Of a stretch of 64,000 bases of DNA, positions 19,101 to 27,714 are shown one piece after another. Both the position numbers and the translations under genes were made by a program. Within the stretch, counting starts at the first letter, position 1. Each line of letters starts with the position of its first letter. Below the pieces are notes generated by a model. The model was not told the origin of the DNA and made no database searches. It was given only the letters and a program-made list of their open reading frames with translations. Source of the DNA: Lachnospiraceae bacterium (GTDB lineage Bacteria; Bacillota; Clostridia; Lachnospirales; Lachnospiraceae); the NCBI GenBank assembly GCA_024690605.1, contig JAILOV010000016.1, forward strand, positions 32,045-96,044, in the 5' to 3' direction.

Positions 19101-20141
19101 TCCGTGGGAGACGCAAATCTGCTCTCCGATATCGAGGAGGAGACGGGCCCCGGTTTTGTGGACGCCTTACGGAGCTGCTCCGAACAGGAGGGCAATCAGT
19201 CCTTTGTTGACGAGAAGATGTACGACGGCTCCACCGTGCATTCCATGATCAAAAAGGTTGCCGGAAATCCGGTCCGCGGCGTCTCCGCCTTTGCGATCGC
19301 GGTGCTGGCCATCACGCCGGAAAACGAGAGTCGCCTGACCTATGCGCATGTGGCACAGGCGCTTTCCTCCGACTATATCGACCTCTATTATGTCGATGTG
19401 GAGACGGAGGTGTTCACCCAGTATTCCATCGGCGGAGAGGGCAGTTCGATCTCCTCCGAGCGCAGCGGCATGAACTTCTTTGAGCAATGTCGCAGGGACG
19501 CCATGATCTATCTCTACGAAGAGGATCGTGATAAATTCCAGAAGGCCTACACCAGAGAAAACGTGCTGAAAGCCATCGATGAAGAGGGAGTCTTCCATCT
19601 GACCTACCGGCTGATGATGGACGGGGAACCCGTTTATGTCAGCATGAAGGGCGCGCGGCTCAAGGATGATGATAAACATATCATCATCGGTGTCAGCAAC
19701 GTGGACACGCAGATGCGGCAGCAGGAGGCACTGGAGCGCCTCCGCGAGGAGCAGACGATCTATTCCCGGATCGCCGCACTGATGGGCGATTTCATCGCGA
19801 TCTATACCGTTGACCCGGAGACCGGTGCCTACATGGAATACAGTGCGACAAAGGAATTTCAGAGTCTCGATACTTCGATGCTCGGCATGGATTTCTTTGA
19901 GGATTCCCGCAGGGAGATTGAGAGTGTCATCTACCCCGATGATCTGGAACACTTCCATCAGGAATTTACCAGAGAGCGGATCCTGGAAAAGACAGGGGAC
20001 GGCGGTGTCTTTAAGATGCATTATCGTCTTGTGTTCGACGGAAAGCCTGTCATGATGACGCTTCGTGCGGGACTGGTCAGGGAAAAGGACAGGTCGGAAC
20101 TGATCATCGGACTGAACAAGACGGAATCGGAGGATCGCTAG
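16152..20141 (+). CDS. Multidomain cyclic-di-GMP protein (PAS/GAF-like, GGDEF, degenerate GGDEF, EAL, two PAS-like)
   Basis: A 1,329-residue soluble signalling protein. An N-terminal PAS-like segment (MPAMTCIVSVEL) and a GAF-like region come first. A full GGDEF domain follows at about 310-460, with DMLTGVMNRNEM and RAGGDEF near residue 392; no RxxD inhibitory site precedes it. A second GGDEF at about 490-640 is degenerate (RFGQDHF near 566), so non-catalytic. The EAL domain (about 660-915) keeps its key residues: CDEEALARW, NLSR, EITES, MDDFGSGYSSL, IKFD and CEGVET, so phosphodiesterase activity is expected. Two further PAS-like repeats fill residues 920-1329, after the catalytic part, which is an unusual order. 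SD GGAAAGGA precedes ATG 16152. It ends one base from the convergent HD-GYP gene. Confidence 0.95.
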   Translation: MDFQKIVENMPAMTCIVSVELLPDGRCGKFRLVAGNKAYVDSIEHPAPGAQMLKDKFVPNSEYTDYLTRDLNFEDYCYRAAVEKKCLHSYAHPDRMAVWLNMFFLPLCKGEDGLYYCYYTMEINFEPDSSQIANVSSEMAQSVLDTCIRLRGTNDFRATMKEVIAGIRELCDAEHCCILVMNDLERSCYVLGEAFSKDTRLLPMENYVNDEFYDIADSWTATIAGSNCLIVKDEHDMELIKERNPVWYESITSAGGKNIVLFPLKSRNRLLGYMWAINYDPSRSVRIKETLEITTFIVGSELGNYLLLDRLRKLSSKDMLTGVMNRNEMNNYVDSLCHGDAGDVPVGVIFADLNGLKAINDLEGHNAGDLLLKNAANVLRESFEEKQIFRAGGDEFAIILTGITEEELNGRMDAVRKACEKYGNLFFALGGHVEKDSRNVRIALKSADEKMYEDKRIFYEKHKERMAGEQERTAREEETDALFRERSIFQEVNYDQLTGLASMTYFFKLAETARRNMQGQGIPAALLYINLRGLKYYNKRYGFAEGDALIKDFARILSQQFGEECCSRFGQDHFGVFTETEDLEKKLNRVFREARDCNGGRSLPVRAGIYLDSMGFVESSLACDRAKSACDAIRPESQSCFRYFDDKMLQRENNRQYIIDNLDRAINENWIKAFYQPIIRATNRRVCDEEALARWIDPEKGMLSPAEFIPILEDTRLIYKVDLHILDLIIEKMKSQKNAGLHVVPVSVNLSRTDFEVCDIVEEITNRVDAAGISRDMITIEITESVVGENFEFMKEQVERFKRLGFKVWMDDFGSGYSSLDLLQEIQFDLIKFDMRFMRQFEQTPKSRIILKELMRMALNLGTETVCEGVETIEQVQFLSEIGCTKLQGYYFCKPIPLEDILDRYRRGIQIGFEIPEEVGYYEAISTINLYDLGSVTNDDPEKVRHYFDTLPMAVVEYDGEVVRVIRCNRSYKDFLKRYFNINSVGDANLLSDIEEETGPGFVDALRSCSEQEGNQSFVDEKMYDGSTVHSMIKKVAGNPVRGVSAFAIAVLAITPENESRLTYAHVAQALSSDYIDLYYVDVETEVFTQYSIGGEGSSISSERSGMNFFEQCRRDAMIYLYEEDRDKFQKAYTRENVLKAIDEEGVFHLTYRLMMDGEPVYVSMKGARLKDDDKHIIIGVSNVDTQMRQQEALERLREEQTIYSRIAALMGDFIAIYTVDPETGAYMEYSATKEFQSLDTSMLGMDFFEDSRREIESVIYPDDLEHFHQEFTRERILEKTGDGGVFKMHYRLVFDGKPVMMTLRAGLVREKDRSELIIGLNKTESEDR

Positions 20142-20142
20142 A

Positions 20143-21471
20143 TCAGGTCTGCTCCCGGAGCAGATAGGTCTGATCCTCGTCGATCATGGCGAGCAGATGC
20201 CCGGCGATCTCCGGATCGAACTGTGTGCCGCTGCAGCGCACGATCTCGTCGCGCACCTCTTGCTGCGCGCGCGGAGAGGAATAGGAACGCTTGGAGGTCA
20301 TGGCGTCATAGCTGTCCGCGAGACAGATGATCCGTGCTTCTTCCGGGATCTCCCGTCCGCACAGGCCGTCCGGATAGCCCTTGCCGTCAAAGCGCTCATG
20401 ATGCCACCGGGCACCCTTGGAGAGCCAGGGAATCTCGGTGATGGTCTTTAAGATCTCCCATCCGATGACGGTGTGCTTGCGGATCTCCGCGAACTCTTCT
20501 CTGGTCAGTTTTCCCTTCTTGTTGATGATCTCTTCCGCGATCCCGATCTTGCCGATGTCATGAAGGAGCCCCAGCTCATAGATCTCTGTCTGCTCCTTTT
20601 CCGTTTTTCCCATGCGCTTCGCGATCTCGCGGGCGTATTTCGCGACGCGCTCCGAATGACCGTTCGTGTAGTGATCCTTGGCATCCACGGCCTTGGAGAG
20701 CGCCAGCATGACTTCCTGCGAGAGCCTCTCCTGTGCTTCGGCAGCCGCTTCTCTGGCGCGGGCCTCCTTCAGCTCGGCCGTCGCCTGCACGAGCCGGTCA
20801 TGCTCCGGGGATTCCAGCGAGAGGAAGATGACCAGGCAGCCGATGGAGGCGATGAAAAAGGTGAGGAGCACATCGTCAAAGAAAAGCATCTGCAGCAGAA
20901 ACAGGATGCCCGAGATGATGATGGCAAGGAGCATGGTCGTCAGCTGGCTTCTGCGGTAGCGCTCCCTGTGGGTCGCCATATAGATGCTGCCGATCGCGAA
21001 GAACAGGATCGGAAAACCGTAGGCTACGGGTGTGAAGAGCATCTGATGAATGTAATTTCCCTCCGTATCATAGGTGAAGACCAGACCGGTGAAGGGGTTC
21101 GTCGCCAGAAGCAGCAGGTCGATACTGAGGAGCGTCGCGTTGAAGATCTTGCGCCGCTTCAGATCCCGCTCGTCCATCGAGGAGTAGGCGTAGATGTAGT
21201 AGATGAACAGAAAGCCCGTGATGGCAGCCAGCGCGGAATCAGCGATGTTGAACAGATAGTGGACCGCGTTCGGGACGAGCGCGTGCGCACTGGTCACCAC
21301 AGCGGTCGCGACATCGACGATATCCGTGATCGTGACGAAGAGCGCAAAGCGCCGGAATGCGATGTTGACCCGGGTGGGGTTTGTGTATCGCATGACCAGG
21401 TAGATGAGGAGGACGATATCCAGCGGGATGACCGCCAGCTCCAGAAAAATGTTGTAGTCAAGATGGATCAT
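20143..21471 (-). CDS. Membrane HD-GYP cyclic-di-GMP phosphodiesterase
   Basis: A 442-residue protein with seven predicted membrane segments (residues 1-215), a coiled-coil linker rich in Ala/Glu (about 220-245), and an HD-GYP domain. The catalytic features are LLHDIGKIGI, HTVIGWEI, HHERFDGKGYPDGL and ADSYDAMTS, all intact, so it should hydrolyse cyclic-di-GMP. The membrane part resembles that of the divergent hybrid kinase, including GLVFTYDTEGNYIH against GWVFTFDSQGTYIH. The start codon has no Shine-Dalgarno (CCTGTGTT before ATG) and lies 9 bases after a -10-like TAAAAT, so the message may be leaderless. It converges on the GGDEF/EAL gene with a one-base gap. Confidence 0.95.
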   Translation of the reverse strand: MIHLDYNIFLELAVIPLDIVLLIYLVMRYTNPTRVNIAFRRFALFVTITDIVDVATAVVTSAHALVPNAVHYLFNIADSALAAITGFLFIYYIYAYSSMDERDLKRRKIFNATLLSIDLLLLATNPFTGLVFTYDTEGNYIHQMLFTPVAYGFPILFFAIGSIYMATHRERYRRSQLTTMLLAIIISGILFLLQMLFFDDVLLTFFIASIGCLVIFLSLESPEHDRLVQATAELKEARAREAAAEAQERLSQEVMLALSKAVDAKDHYTNGHSERVAKYAREIAKRMGKTEKEQTEIYELGLLHDIGKIGIAEEIINKKGKLTREEFAEIRKHTVIGWEILKTITEIPWLSKGARWHHERFDGKGYPDGLCGREIPEEARIICLADSYDAMTSKRSYSSPRAQQEVRDEIVRCSGTQFDPEIAGHLLAMIDEDQTYLLREQT

Positions 21472-21480
21472 AACACAGGT

Positions 21481-21509
21481 ATTTTAACACACCGCAGGGG
21501 AAATTCCCA
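21481..21509 (-). promoter_or_regulatory. Possible promoter for the HD-GYP gene
   Basis: On the minus strand TGGGAA (21504-21509), 17 bases, TAAAAT (21481-21486). The -35 is weak. Only 9 bases separate the -10 from the ATG at 21471. Confidence 0.35.
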
Positions 21510-21596
21510 TACCCGCGGGGACGGCGACGCGCGCTGTTTCGGATCGATCGAGGGAAGAATGCGGGAGCCGACCGGCATGTCCGTCGGATTCATGAT

Positions 21597-24359
21597 ATGA
21601 TGATGAACATGTACAACATATATTTTGAAGTGGCGGCTACCGGCTTTCTGGGTATCCTCCTTCTGTATCTGCATATCGAATATCCCAACGCCTCTGAGAG
21701 CAATCGCCGCTACAGACAATGGGTGACCTGGATCCTGGTCAGCGAGATCATGGATGTGATCACCGGGCGCATGATCGACTATGGCCATCTGATCCCTCCT
21801 TGGATCAACATCGCGGCCAACACGGTCTATTTCTACACGACCGCCGGTTCCTTCTGGAGCTTCAGCAGATATCTGCACTCCTTTGTGAAGAACAGGGTCA
21901 GTGGCACCTATATGCGCATCAACAATGTGATGTTTATCACCTATCTCATACTCATGACATTGAACATCCGTATGGGATGGGTGTTCACCTTTGACAGTCA
22001 GGGTACCTATATCCACGGCCCTATTTATTTCACATGCTATGTGATCCAGATCATCATTGGCCTCATGTCCACGATCCTGCTCTGGAGTTATCGCGGGAAG
22101 ATGGAAAGGCGCCAGAAGATCGCCATCTGGGTGTTCATGATCCTCATCGTCTCCGGCTTCTTCCTGCAGGCGGTCTATTTTCCCAAGACGCTGCTGACCT
22201 CCTATATGTGTTCGATCGCAGCCATGACGATGCTCTTTGTCATCGAGACGCCGGATTATCTCAAACTCACCAGGACCATGACGCTTCTGGAGGAGGAGAA
22301 GATCCGCGCCGATGTCGCCAACAACGCCAAGTCGGAATTCCTTGCCAAGATGTCCCATGAGATCCGCACCCCGATCAACGCGGTGATCGGCATGGACGAG
22401 ATGATCCTGCGCGACGGCCGGGACGAGAACATCCGGGCCTATGCCTTTGACATCAAAAACGCGGCGGAAGCGCTCCTGTCCACCATCAACGACATCCTGG
22501 ATCTGTCCAAGGTGGAATCCGGCAGGATGGAACTGATCCCCGTGGAATACGATGTTTCCAGCATGCTGCATGATGTTTCCAACATGCTCGTGTTCCAGAC
22601 AAGACAGAAAAATCTGGCGTTTGTCTTTGATTTTGCCGAGGACATCCCCTCACGGCTTCTGGGGGATGATGTCCGCATCCGGCAGATCATGGTCAACCTC
22701 CTCACCAATGCCGTGAAGTATACGGAGAAGGGATCGGTGACCTTTGCCGTCTCGGGAAGGCGCGAGGGAGACAGCTACCGCCTGCATGTGAGCGTGAAAG
22801 ACACCGGGATGGGCATCCGGGAGGAGGATCAGAAGAAGCTCTTCGAGCAGTACACCCGCCTGGATCAGGAGAAGAACCGGCACATTGAGGGAACCGGCCT
22901 CGGCATGAGCATCACCGTGCAGCTTCTGTCACTCATGGGGAGCGCACTGCAGTTAAAGAGCACCTACGGGGAGGGCTCGGAATTCTACTTTGATATCCTG
23001 CAGCCCATTGTGGACGAGACACCGGTAGGCAGGCTGGAGGAGCGGATCGCGCGGCAGAGCGAAGCTTTTTGCTATGACGTTTCGTTCATCGCGCCGCGTG
23101 CGCAGGTGCTTCTGGTGGATGACAACTCCATGAACCGAAAGGTTGCGCGCTCGCTGCTGCGTGACACACAGGTGCAGGTGGATGAGGCCGCCGGCGGCTA
23201 TGAATGCATCGAATGCGTGAAGAAAAAGCACTACGACGCGATCCTGCTCGATCACATGATGCCGGATCTGGACGGGATCGAGACGCTCCGCAGACTGCGG
23301 GAGGCGGACATGTACAAATGTCGGGGGACGCCGGTCATCGCGCTGACGGCCAACATGGTCGCCGGTGCGCGGGAGATGTATGAACGGGAGGGATTTGACG
23401 GCTTTCTCGGCAAGCCCATCCGTCCGGAGCGCCTGGAGGAACTGTTAAGGGAGATCCTGCCTGCCGATCTGGTCGAGAAGGCGCCGCCCGGAAGCAGAGG
23501 GTATGTGCCTGCGGAGGGATCATCCGGAAACATCGGCGAAGCTGCCGACATCACGATGCTTCCTGTGGTTGAGGGCGTGGATTACGAAGACGCCCTGCGG
23601 CATCTCGGCGGCACGGCACTGATCGCGGAGATGATCCGGGATTTCCGCCTGCAGGCGGGCACGGATGCGGCCGGACTGGCACGGTGGTACCGGGAACTGT
23701 CCGGAGCCGGAGACAGGGAGGAGGCGCGGAAGCAGTATCACGTGCTGGTACACAGCATGAAGAACAGCGCAGCCATGATCGGCGCGGTCACTGTGGCTTC
23801 CCTCGCCCGCGTTCTGGAATACGCCGCCAGGGACAGCCGGCTTGATGTGATCGATCGCGTGCATCCCGTTTTTCTGGAGGAGTGGGACAGTCTGACGGAG
23901 CGGCTTGCGGATGCCTGGCCCGGAGAGAGCGACGCATCGGCCGGGCAGGATGCCGACGGAACGCCAGTGCCTGAAGAGACACCGGCGGACGCGGTGTCCG
24001 CCGGGAAGAAGACCGTTCTCATCATCGACGACAGCCCGATGATGTTACGAAACCTCAAGGCGATCCTGGAGGAGCGCTATCAGGTGGCCATGGCTCCCGG
24101 CGGGGAACGGGGACTGCGCTATCTGCAGAAGAAACACCCGGATGTGATCCTGTTAGACTATCTGATGCCGGACTGGGACGGTGCGAAGACACTTGCGGAG
24201 ATCAGGAAGCTGCCCGGCGCGCAGGGGATCCCTGTGATCTTTCTGACCGGCGAGAGTGACGATGTGATGGCAAAGCTTGCCGATCTGCATCCCGCGGGGA
24301 TCGTGAAGAAGCCGCCGGTGATCGACGAGCTTCTTAAGGCGATGGCGTCCTGCCTGTAG
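21597..24359 (+). CDS. Hybrid sensor histidine kinase with two receiver domains and Hpt
   Basis: A 920-residue membrane phosphorelay kinase. In order: a seven-TM sensor region (1-220), HisKA with its phosphate-accepting His in KMSHEIRTPINAV (about 252), HATPase_c with NLLTNAVKYTEKG, DTGMGIREED and EGTGLGMSI (about 360-460), receiver 1 (about 500-625, LLVDDNSMNR, phospho-Asp in LLDHMMPDLDG), an Hpt domain (about 650-780, LVHSMKNSAAMIG), and receiver 2 (about 802-920, IIDDSPMM, LLDYLMPDWDG). No DNA-binding domain is attached, so the output is by partner protein. Three consecutive ATGs (21597-21605) lack a clear ribosome site. Divergent from the HD-GYP gene with a shared type of sensor. Its 3' end overlaps the convergent transglutaminase gene by 26 bases. 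Confidence 0.96.
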   Translation: MMMNMYNIYFEVAATGFLGILLLYLHIEYPNASESNRRYRQWVTWILVSEIMDVITGRMIDYGHLIPPWINIAANTVYFYTTAGSFWSFSRYLHSFVKNRVSGTYMRINNVMFITYLILMTLNIRMGWVFTFDSQGTYIHGPIYFTCYVIQIIIGLMSTILLWSYRGKMERRQKIAIWVFMILIVSGFFLQAVYFPKTLLTSYMCSIAAMTMLFVIETPDYLKLTRTMTLLEEEKIRADVANNAKSEFLAKMSHEIRTPINAVIGMDEMILRDGRDENIRAYAFDIKNAAEALLSTINDILDLSKVESGRMELIPVEYDVSSMLHDVSNMLVFQTRQKNLAFVFDFAEDIPSRLLGDDVRIRQIMVNLLTNAVKYTEKGSVTFAVSGRREGDSYRLHVSVKDTGMGIREEDQKKLFEQYTRLDQEKNRHIEGTGLGMSITVQLLSLMGSALQLKSTYGEGSEFYFDILQPIVDETPVGRLEERIARQSEAFCYDVSFIAPRAQVLLVDDNSMNRKVARSLLRDTQVQVDEAAGGYECIECVKKKHYDAILLDHMMPDLDGIETLRRLREADMYKCRGTPVIALTANMVAGAREMYEREGFDGFLGKPIRPERLEELLREILPADLVEKAPPGSRGYVPAEGSSGNIGEAADITMLPVVEGVDYEDALRHLGGTALIAEMIRDFRLQAGTDAAGLARWYRELSGAGDREEARKQYHVLVHSMKNSAAMIGAVTVASLARVLEYAARDSRLDVIDRVHPVFLEEWDSLTERLADAWPGESDASAGQDADGTPVPEETPADAVSAGKKTVLIIDDSPMMLRNLKAILEERYQVAMAPGGERGLRYLQKKHPDVILLDYLMPDWDGAKTLAEIRKLPGAQGIPVIFLTGESDDVMAKLADLHPAGIVKKPPVIDELLKAMASCL

Positions 24360-26550
24360 GCAGAAAAGCCGCCCGGAGAAACCGCAGCGGATGCTCCTTT
24401 CGCAGTCTCGCGAGGAGCATCTTTTTCATGTCCGCGGCTTCCCGTTCCGCCTGCAACAGGTCGATCGTGCCGCCGTAAAGATCCGTTTCCAGAAGCTCGA
24501 TAAATCCGGTATCCTCTGTCGCAAGATCCGGCCGTTCCCGGTATTCCCTGAGCGTTTCCGTCTCGCCGATCCCTTTGTCCAGAAGCGCGAGCAGACGCAG
24601 ATCCCGGCGGCACAGCACCCGGAATCTTTCGCGCGCGTCCATGCGGGCAAAACGCCTGACAGCCAGAAGCCTTCCGATGAGCAGGATGAGCAGGATAAAG
24701 AAGAGACCGACCGTCAGCGGGATCACCACGACATACCACGGGATCACGATCCGGCGGACCGGTTCCTCTTCCTCTTCGGCAGGATCCTCCTCCCGTCGGT
24801 CAGACCGTTCATCATGCACGGGCTCCGTGTAGCCCGCTTTGGTCTCCGCGGCAGTCCGCCACCAGGACCGCGGCTCATAGCCGGGCGTCGGTTCATAGGC
24901 GATCCATCCCACACCTTCCTGCCACACCTCGGGCCAGGCGTGTGCCATGGAGGAATCGACCGTGACCGTCGCGTCGCCGCTCTCGGGGAGGATGTAGCCC
25001 TGCACATAGCGGGCGGGAAGTCCGTCGGCCCTGGCGAGGAGCACAAAAGCCGTCGCGAAATGGCTGCAGAAGCCGGCCTGCTTCTCCGTGAGGAAATAGT
25101 CCAGGAACGCTTCACCGCTCTGAATATCCCGCGGAAGGGCACCGGGGTTCTCCGTGTAGGCAAATCCCCGAAGGAACGCTTCCAGACGTTTCATCCGGCT
25201 GCGGGGATCGGACGCGTCGCCGTACACCTCGTCCATGCGCTGCCGCACCGCGTCTGACAGGGCGATCTCCTGTGTGTAGACGGAGAGGATGTGCTCTCTG
25301 TGACGCGCAAGATCCTCCCGGGTAAACGAGCGCCCAAGCTGCACGCGCATGCGCTGCGCGGTCCGCTCAAAAGCCTCCCCGGAGAGCGGTGTCGCCTGCT
25401 GCAGGTAATCCCCGAACACGTCATGATCGATGTTCATCTGATAGAACGGGATCTCATAGGCCGTGTCGGTCGACTGCTTCGCGGCCCAGCGGAGATCGCC
25501 GCCCGTTTCCCGCAGCGCGCCACTCTGTGATGCTTTTTCCGTGAGCAGGGCTTTGAGCGGCGTGAAGGCGTAGTCCGTGCGGATCCCGAGATACCGTATC
25601 TGCAGAGAGGAACGCCAGATCAGATCAGTGGGCGTGTCCGTGTATCCGTCGACGGATGCAAGGAGGGAGAGGGTGTCCAGCAGCATGTCGGATCCCGCGG
25701 AATCGTCGGTGTCGGTCCATTCCCTGCCGTCAAAGGTGTCAAAGGTCCTGCCGGAAAGCTTGAAGAACGCGCTGCCCGACGGGATGCCGGAAACGGTCAG
25801 GATCTCCTGCGGATCGTCCTGCACGCTGCCGGTGATCGTTCCCCTGCCGGAGAATCCCATCGTGGAAGCCGCGGGATCCGGCAGGCCGCCCATTGTAAAA
25901 CGCGTTTTCATGCGCGAGAGGCCTTCCGAGGCATGCTGAATGGCGGCTTTGACGAATGCCCAGTCATAGGGCTTTGCGGGCGCGGGACTGGCCCAGGTGA
26001 GGAGGATGGTCACCAGAAGAAACGGTGCGACATAAACCAGATGCGCGCCGTTTTCCGTGGAACCCGTCTTGCGCCAGGTCCGCTGGATCTCGCCTGCAGC
26101 CGTGAGCAGGATCAGGAAAAACGCGGAGGAAACGCAGAGCTTGTCCAAAGGAAAGCGCACGGCCGCAGCAGCGATGAAGAGTGGAATGAGCGCGCAGGAA
26201 GCAGTCAGCCGCAGAGGGCGCAGGTGACAGATCAGGAGACCCGCGGCAAAAGCGCCTGCACCGATGACCGGGAGCCAGAGGACATCGCTGTATTCTGCGA
26301 GTTTTTCCCGGATGGCATCGTTGCGGGTCAGCATCCACAGAGCGAGCACGAGCGCAAGAATGAGGCCGCCGATGACGGAACGGCCCGTCCAGCTCAGGTT
26401 TTTCATTGCGGTCAGAATGCCGGCAAAGAGGATCACCAGAAGTGCCGCCGGCAGCGTCCGGTGTTCCATGCCGGCCGCCGGTGCCAGAAGCGATCCGGCG
26501 CCTGCGGCAATTGCCAGGATATAGAGGAGCTCCTGCAGCAGCGTGTTCAT
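24334..26550 (-). CDS. Membrane transglutaminase-like protein (TgpA type)
   Basis: A 738-residue membrane protein. The track's start (26718) adds 56 residues of out-of-family sequence; I use ATG 26550, which overlaps the DUF58 stop as ATGA. The N-terminal part has about six or seven membrane segments, then an extracytoplasmic domain with a transglutaminase core: the catalytic Cys in KQAGFCSHFA (about residue 490), His in MAHAWPEVW, and an acidic residue in AYEPTPGY. One membrane helix near residue 630 and a cytoplasmic tail with a short DUF4129-like helix close the protein. With MoxR and DUF58 this makes the well-known AAA/DUF58/transglutaminase cassette, whose biological role is poorly defined. 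Confidence 0.93.
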   Translation of the reverse strand: MNTLLQELLYILAIAAGAGSLLAPAAGMEHRTLPAALLVILFAGILTAMKNLSWTGRSVIGGLILALVLALWMLTRNDAIREKLAEYSDVLWLPVIGAGAFAAGLLICHLRPLRLTASCALIPLFIAAAAVRFPLDKLCVSSAFFLILLTAAGEIQRTWRKTGSTENGAHLVYVAPFLLVTILLTWASPAPAKPYDWAFVKAAIQHASEGLSRMKTRFTMGGLPDPAASTMGFSGRGTITGSVQDDPQEILTVSGIPSGSAFFKLSGRTFDTFDGREWTDTDDSAGSDMLLDTLSLLASVDGYTDTPTDLIWRSSLQIRYLGIRTDYAFTPLKALLTEKASQSGALRETGGDLRWAAKQSTDTAYEIPFYQMNIDHDVFGDYLQQATPLSGEAFERTAQRMRVQLGRSFTREDLARHREHILSVYTQEIALSDAVRQRMDEVYGDASDPRSRMKRLEAFLRGFAYTENPGALPRDIQSGEAFLDYFLTEKQAGFCSHFATAFVLLARADGLPARYVQGYILPESGDATVTVDSSMAHAWPEVWQEGVGWIAYEPTPGYEPRSWWRTAAETKAGYTEPVHDERSDRREEDPAEEEEEPVRRIVIPWYVVVIPLTVGLFFILLILLIGRLLAVRRFARMDARERFRVLCRRDLRLLALLDKGIGETETLREYRERPDLATEDTGFIELLETDLYGGTIDLLQAEREAADMKKMLLARLRKEHPLRFLRAAFLPTGRTPSP

Positions 26551-27713
26551 GTGAGGACCTCCTGCAGACGGTCCTCGCATCCGATCCGCAGGAATGCGGT
26601 GCGGCCGGAAGGAGACGAACGGGGGAACGCAACCTCCCGGTCGCTCACCACGAAGACCATCACCGGCACACCGGATCGCTCGAGCTGATCCGCGGCTTCC
26701 TGCGCCGCCGCGGCCCATTCCTGCAGGAGCAGGATGACCGCACTTCCCTCACGGATCTCGGGATGCGATGCCACGGATCCAAAAAGGGACTGCTGAACAC
26801 TCTCCTCCTTGAAATGAAAACCGGACACGGCCTGATAGAAATCCGCAAAGGATTCCGTTCCCTCAAGCGTATGGGTCACACTCCCGTGATCGAACGCGTA
26901 GACCCCCACGGGGACACCGTGGTTGACATAGTAAAGCGTCAGCGCGAGCAGCGTTTCCAGAAGCTTGTTCTCCGGCGGCAAAAATGCGGCCGGATCTTCG
27001 CTGTACCGGCACGAATCCATGAGGATACTGACCTGCGGCGTGCTCTCGCCGGTCCGGGTCCGGATCATCGGTTCACCGGTCCGGGCGGTGATCTTCCAGT
27101 TGATGCTCCGCGGATCGTCGCCGGGGACATAGCTGCGAACGAGCACGTCTGGTTCGCTCGTCGACCGGGCGGCATCCCGTGGGGAAGCGTTGATCTCATC
27201 CAGACAGGAGACGCCTGTCAGCTCGACGAGACGCGGCATGACGGTCACCTTGAGCGTCTCCCTGTTCCGGAAGGTGAGGGAGAACAGGCGCAGATAATCC
27301 GTGACGGTGACACTCTCGATGCCGACGTCATATTCCCCTCGGTATCTGCAGACCAGGATCGTTTCCTTGCGGACACCGGTGTGCGGGAACAGTTCGATCT
27401 CCTCATCATCGGCAAAATCCCGGATCGAGGAGAAGTCGGAGAAGAAGCGCGTGCGGATGCCCGCGTGCGCGAAGAGATCCTCGTTCTGCAGCGTGTAGTA
27501 GAACGGCGTGGCGGTGCCGGCCACGACCGTCTTGCCTTCCAGCTGCTGATAGATCTTGAAACGCAGAAAGACGATCAGCGTGTAGACGAGAGAAACGGCG
27601 GGGAAAAGGAGCATGAAAAAGAAGAACCCGTAACTGACGGTCCCGCCGACCAGGGAGATCCCAACGAGCGACAGAGCAAACAGTACCAGTGCGATCAGCC
27701 GGTTCCGACGCAT
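26547..27713 (-). CDS. DUF58 family membrane protein
   Basis: A 388-residue protein with two N-terminal membrane helices followed by the DUF58 core, a von Willebrand A-like fold. The signature V-x-x-Y-x-PGDDPRSINWKITART lies near residue 195, and a MIDAS-like beginning ILMDSC near residue 230. Members usually act with the adjacent MoxR ATPase. It starts one base after the moxR stop codon and ends overlapping the transglutaminase start, so the three are translationally coupled. Confidence 0.93.
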   Translation of the reverse strand: MRRNRLIALVLFALSLVGISLVGGTVSYGFFFFMLLFPAVSLVYTLIVFLRFKIYQQLEGKTVVAGTATPFYYTLQNEDLFAHAGIRTRFFSDFSSIRDFADDEEIELFPHTGVRKETILVCRYRGEYDVGIESVTVTDYLRLFSLTFRNRETLKVTVMPRLVELTGVSCLDEINASPRDAARSTSEPDVLVRSYVPGDDPRSINWKITARTGEPMIRTRTGESTPQVSILMDSCRYSEDPAAFLPPENKLLETLLALTLYYVNHGVPVGVYAFDHGSVTHTLEGTESFADFYQAVSGFHFKEESVQQSLFGSVASHPEIREGSAVILLLQEWAAAAQEAADQLERSGVPVMVFVVSDREVAFPRSSPSGRTAFLRIGCEDRLQEVLT

Positions 27714-27714
27714 G

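Noticed and set aside
24334-26718. 56-residue N-terminal extension of the transglutaminase
   Set aside because: It lies inside the DUF58 gene in another frame. ATG 26550 gives the standard ATGA overlap and a proper membrane start.
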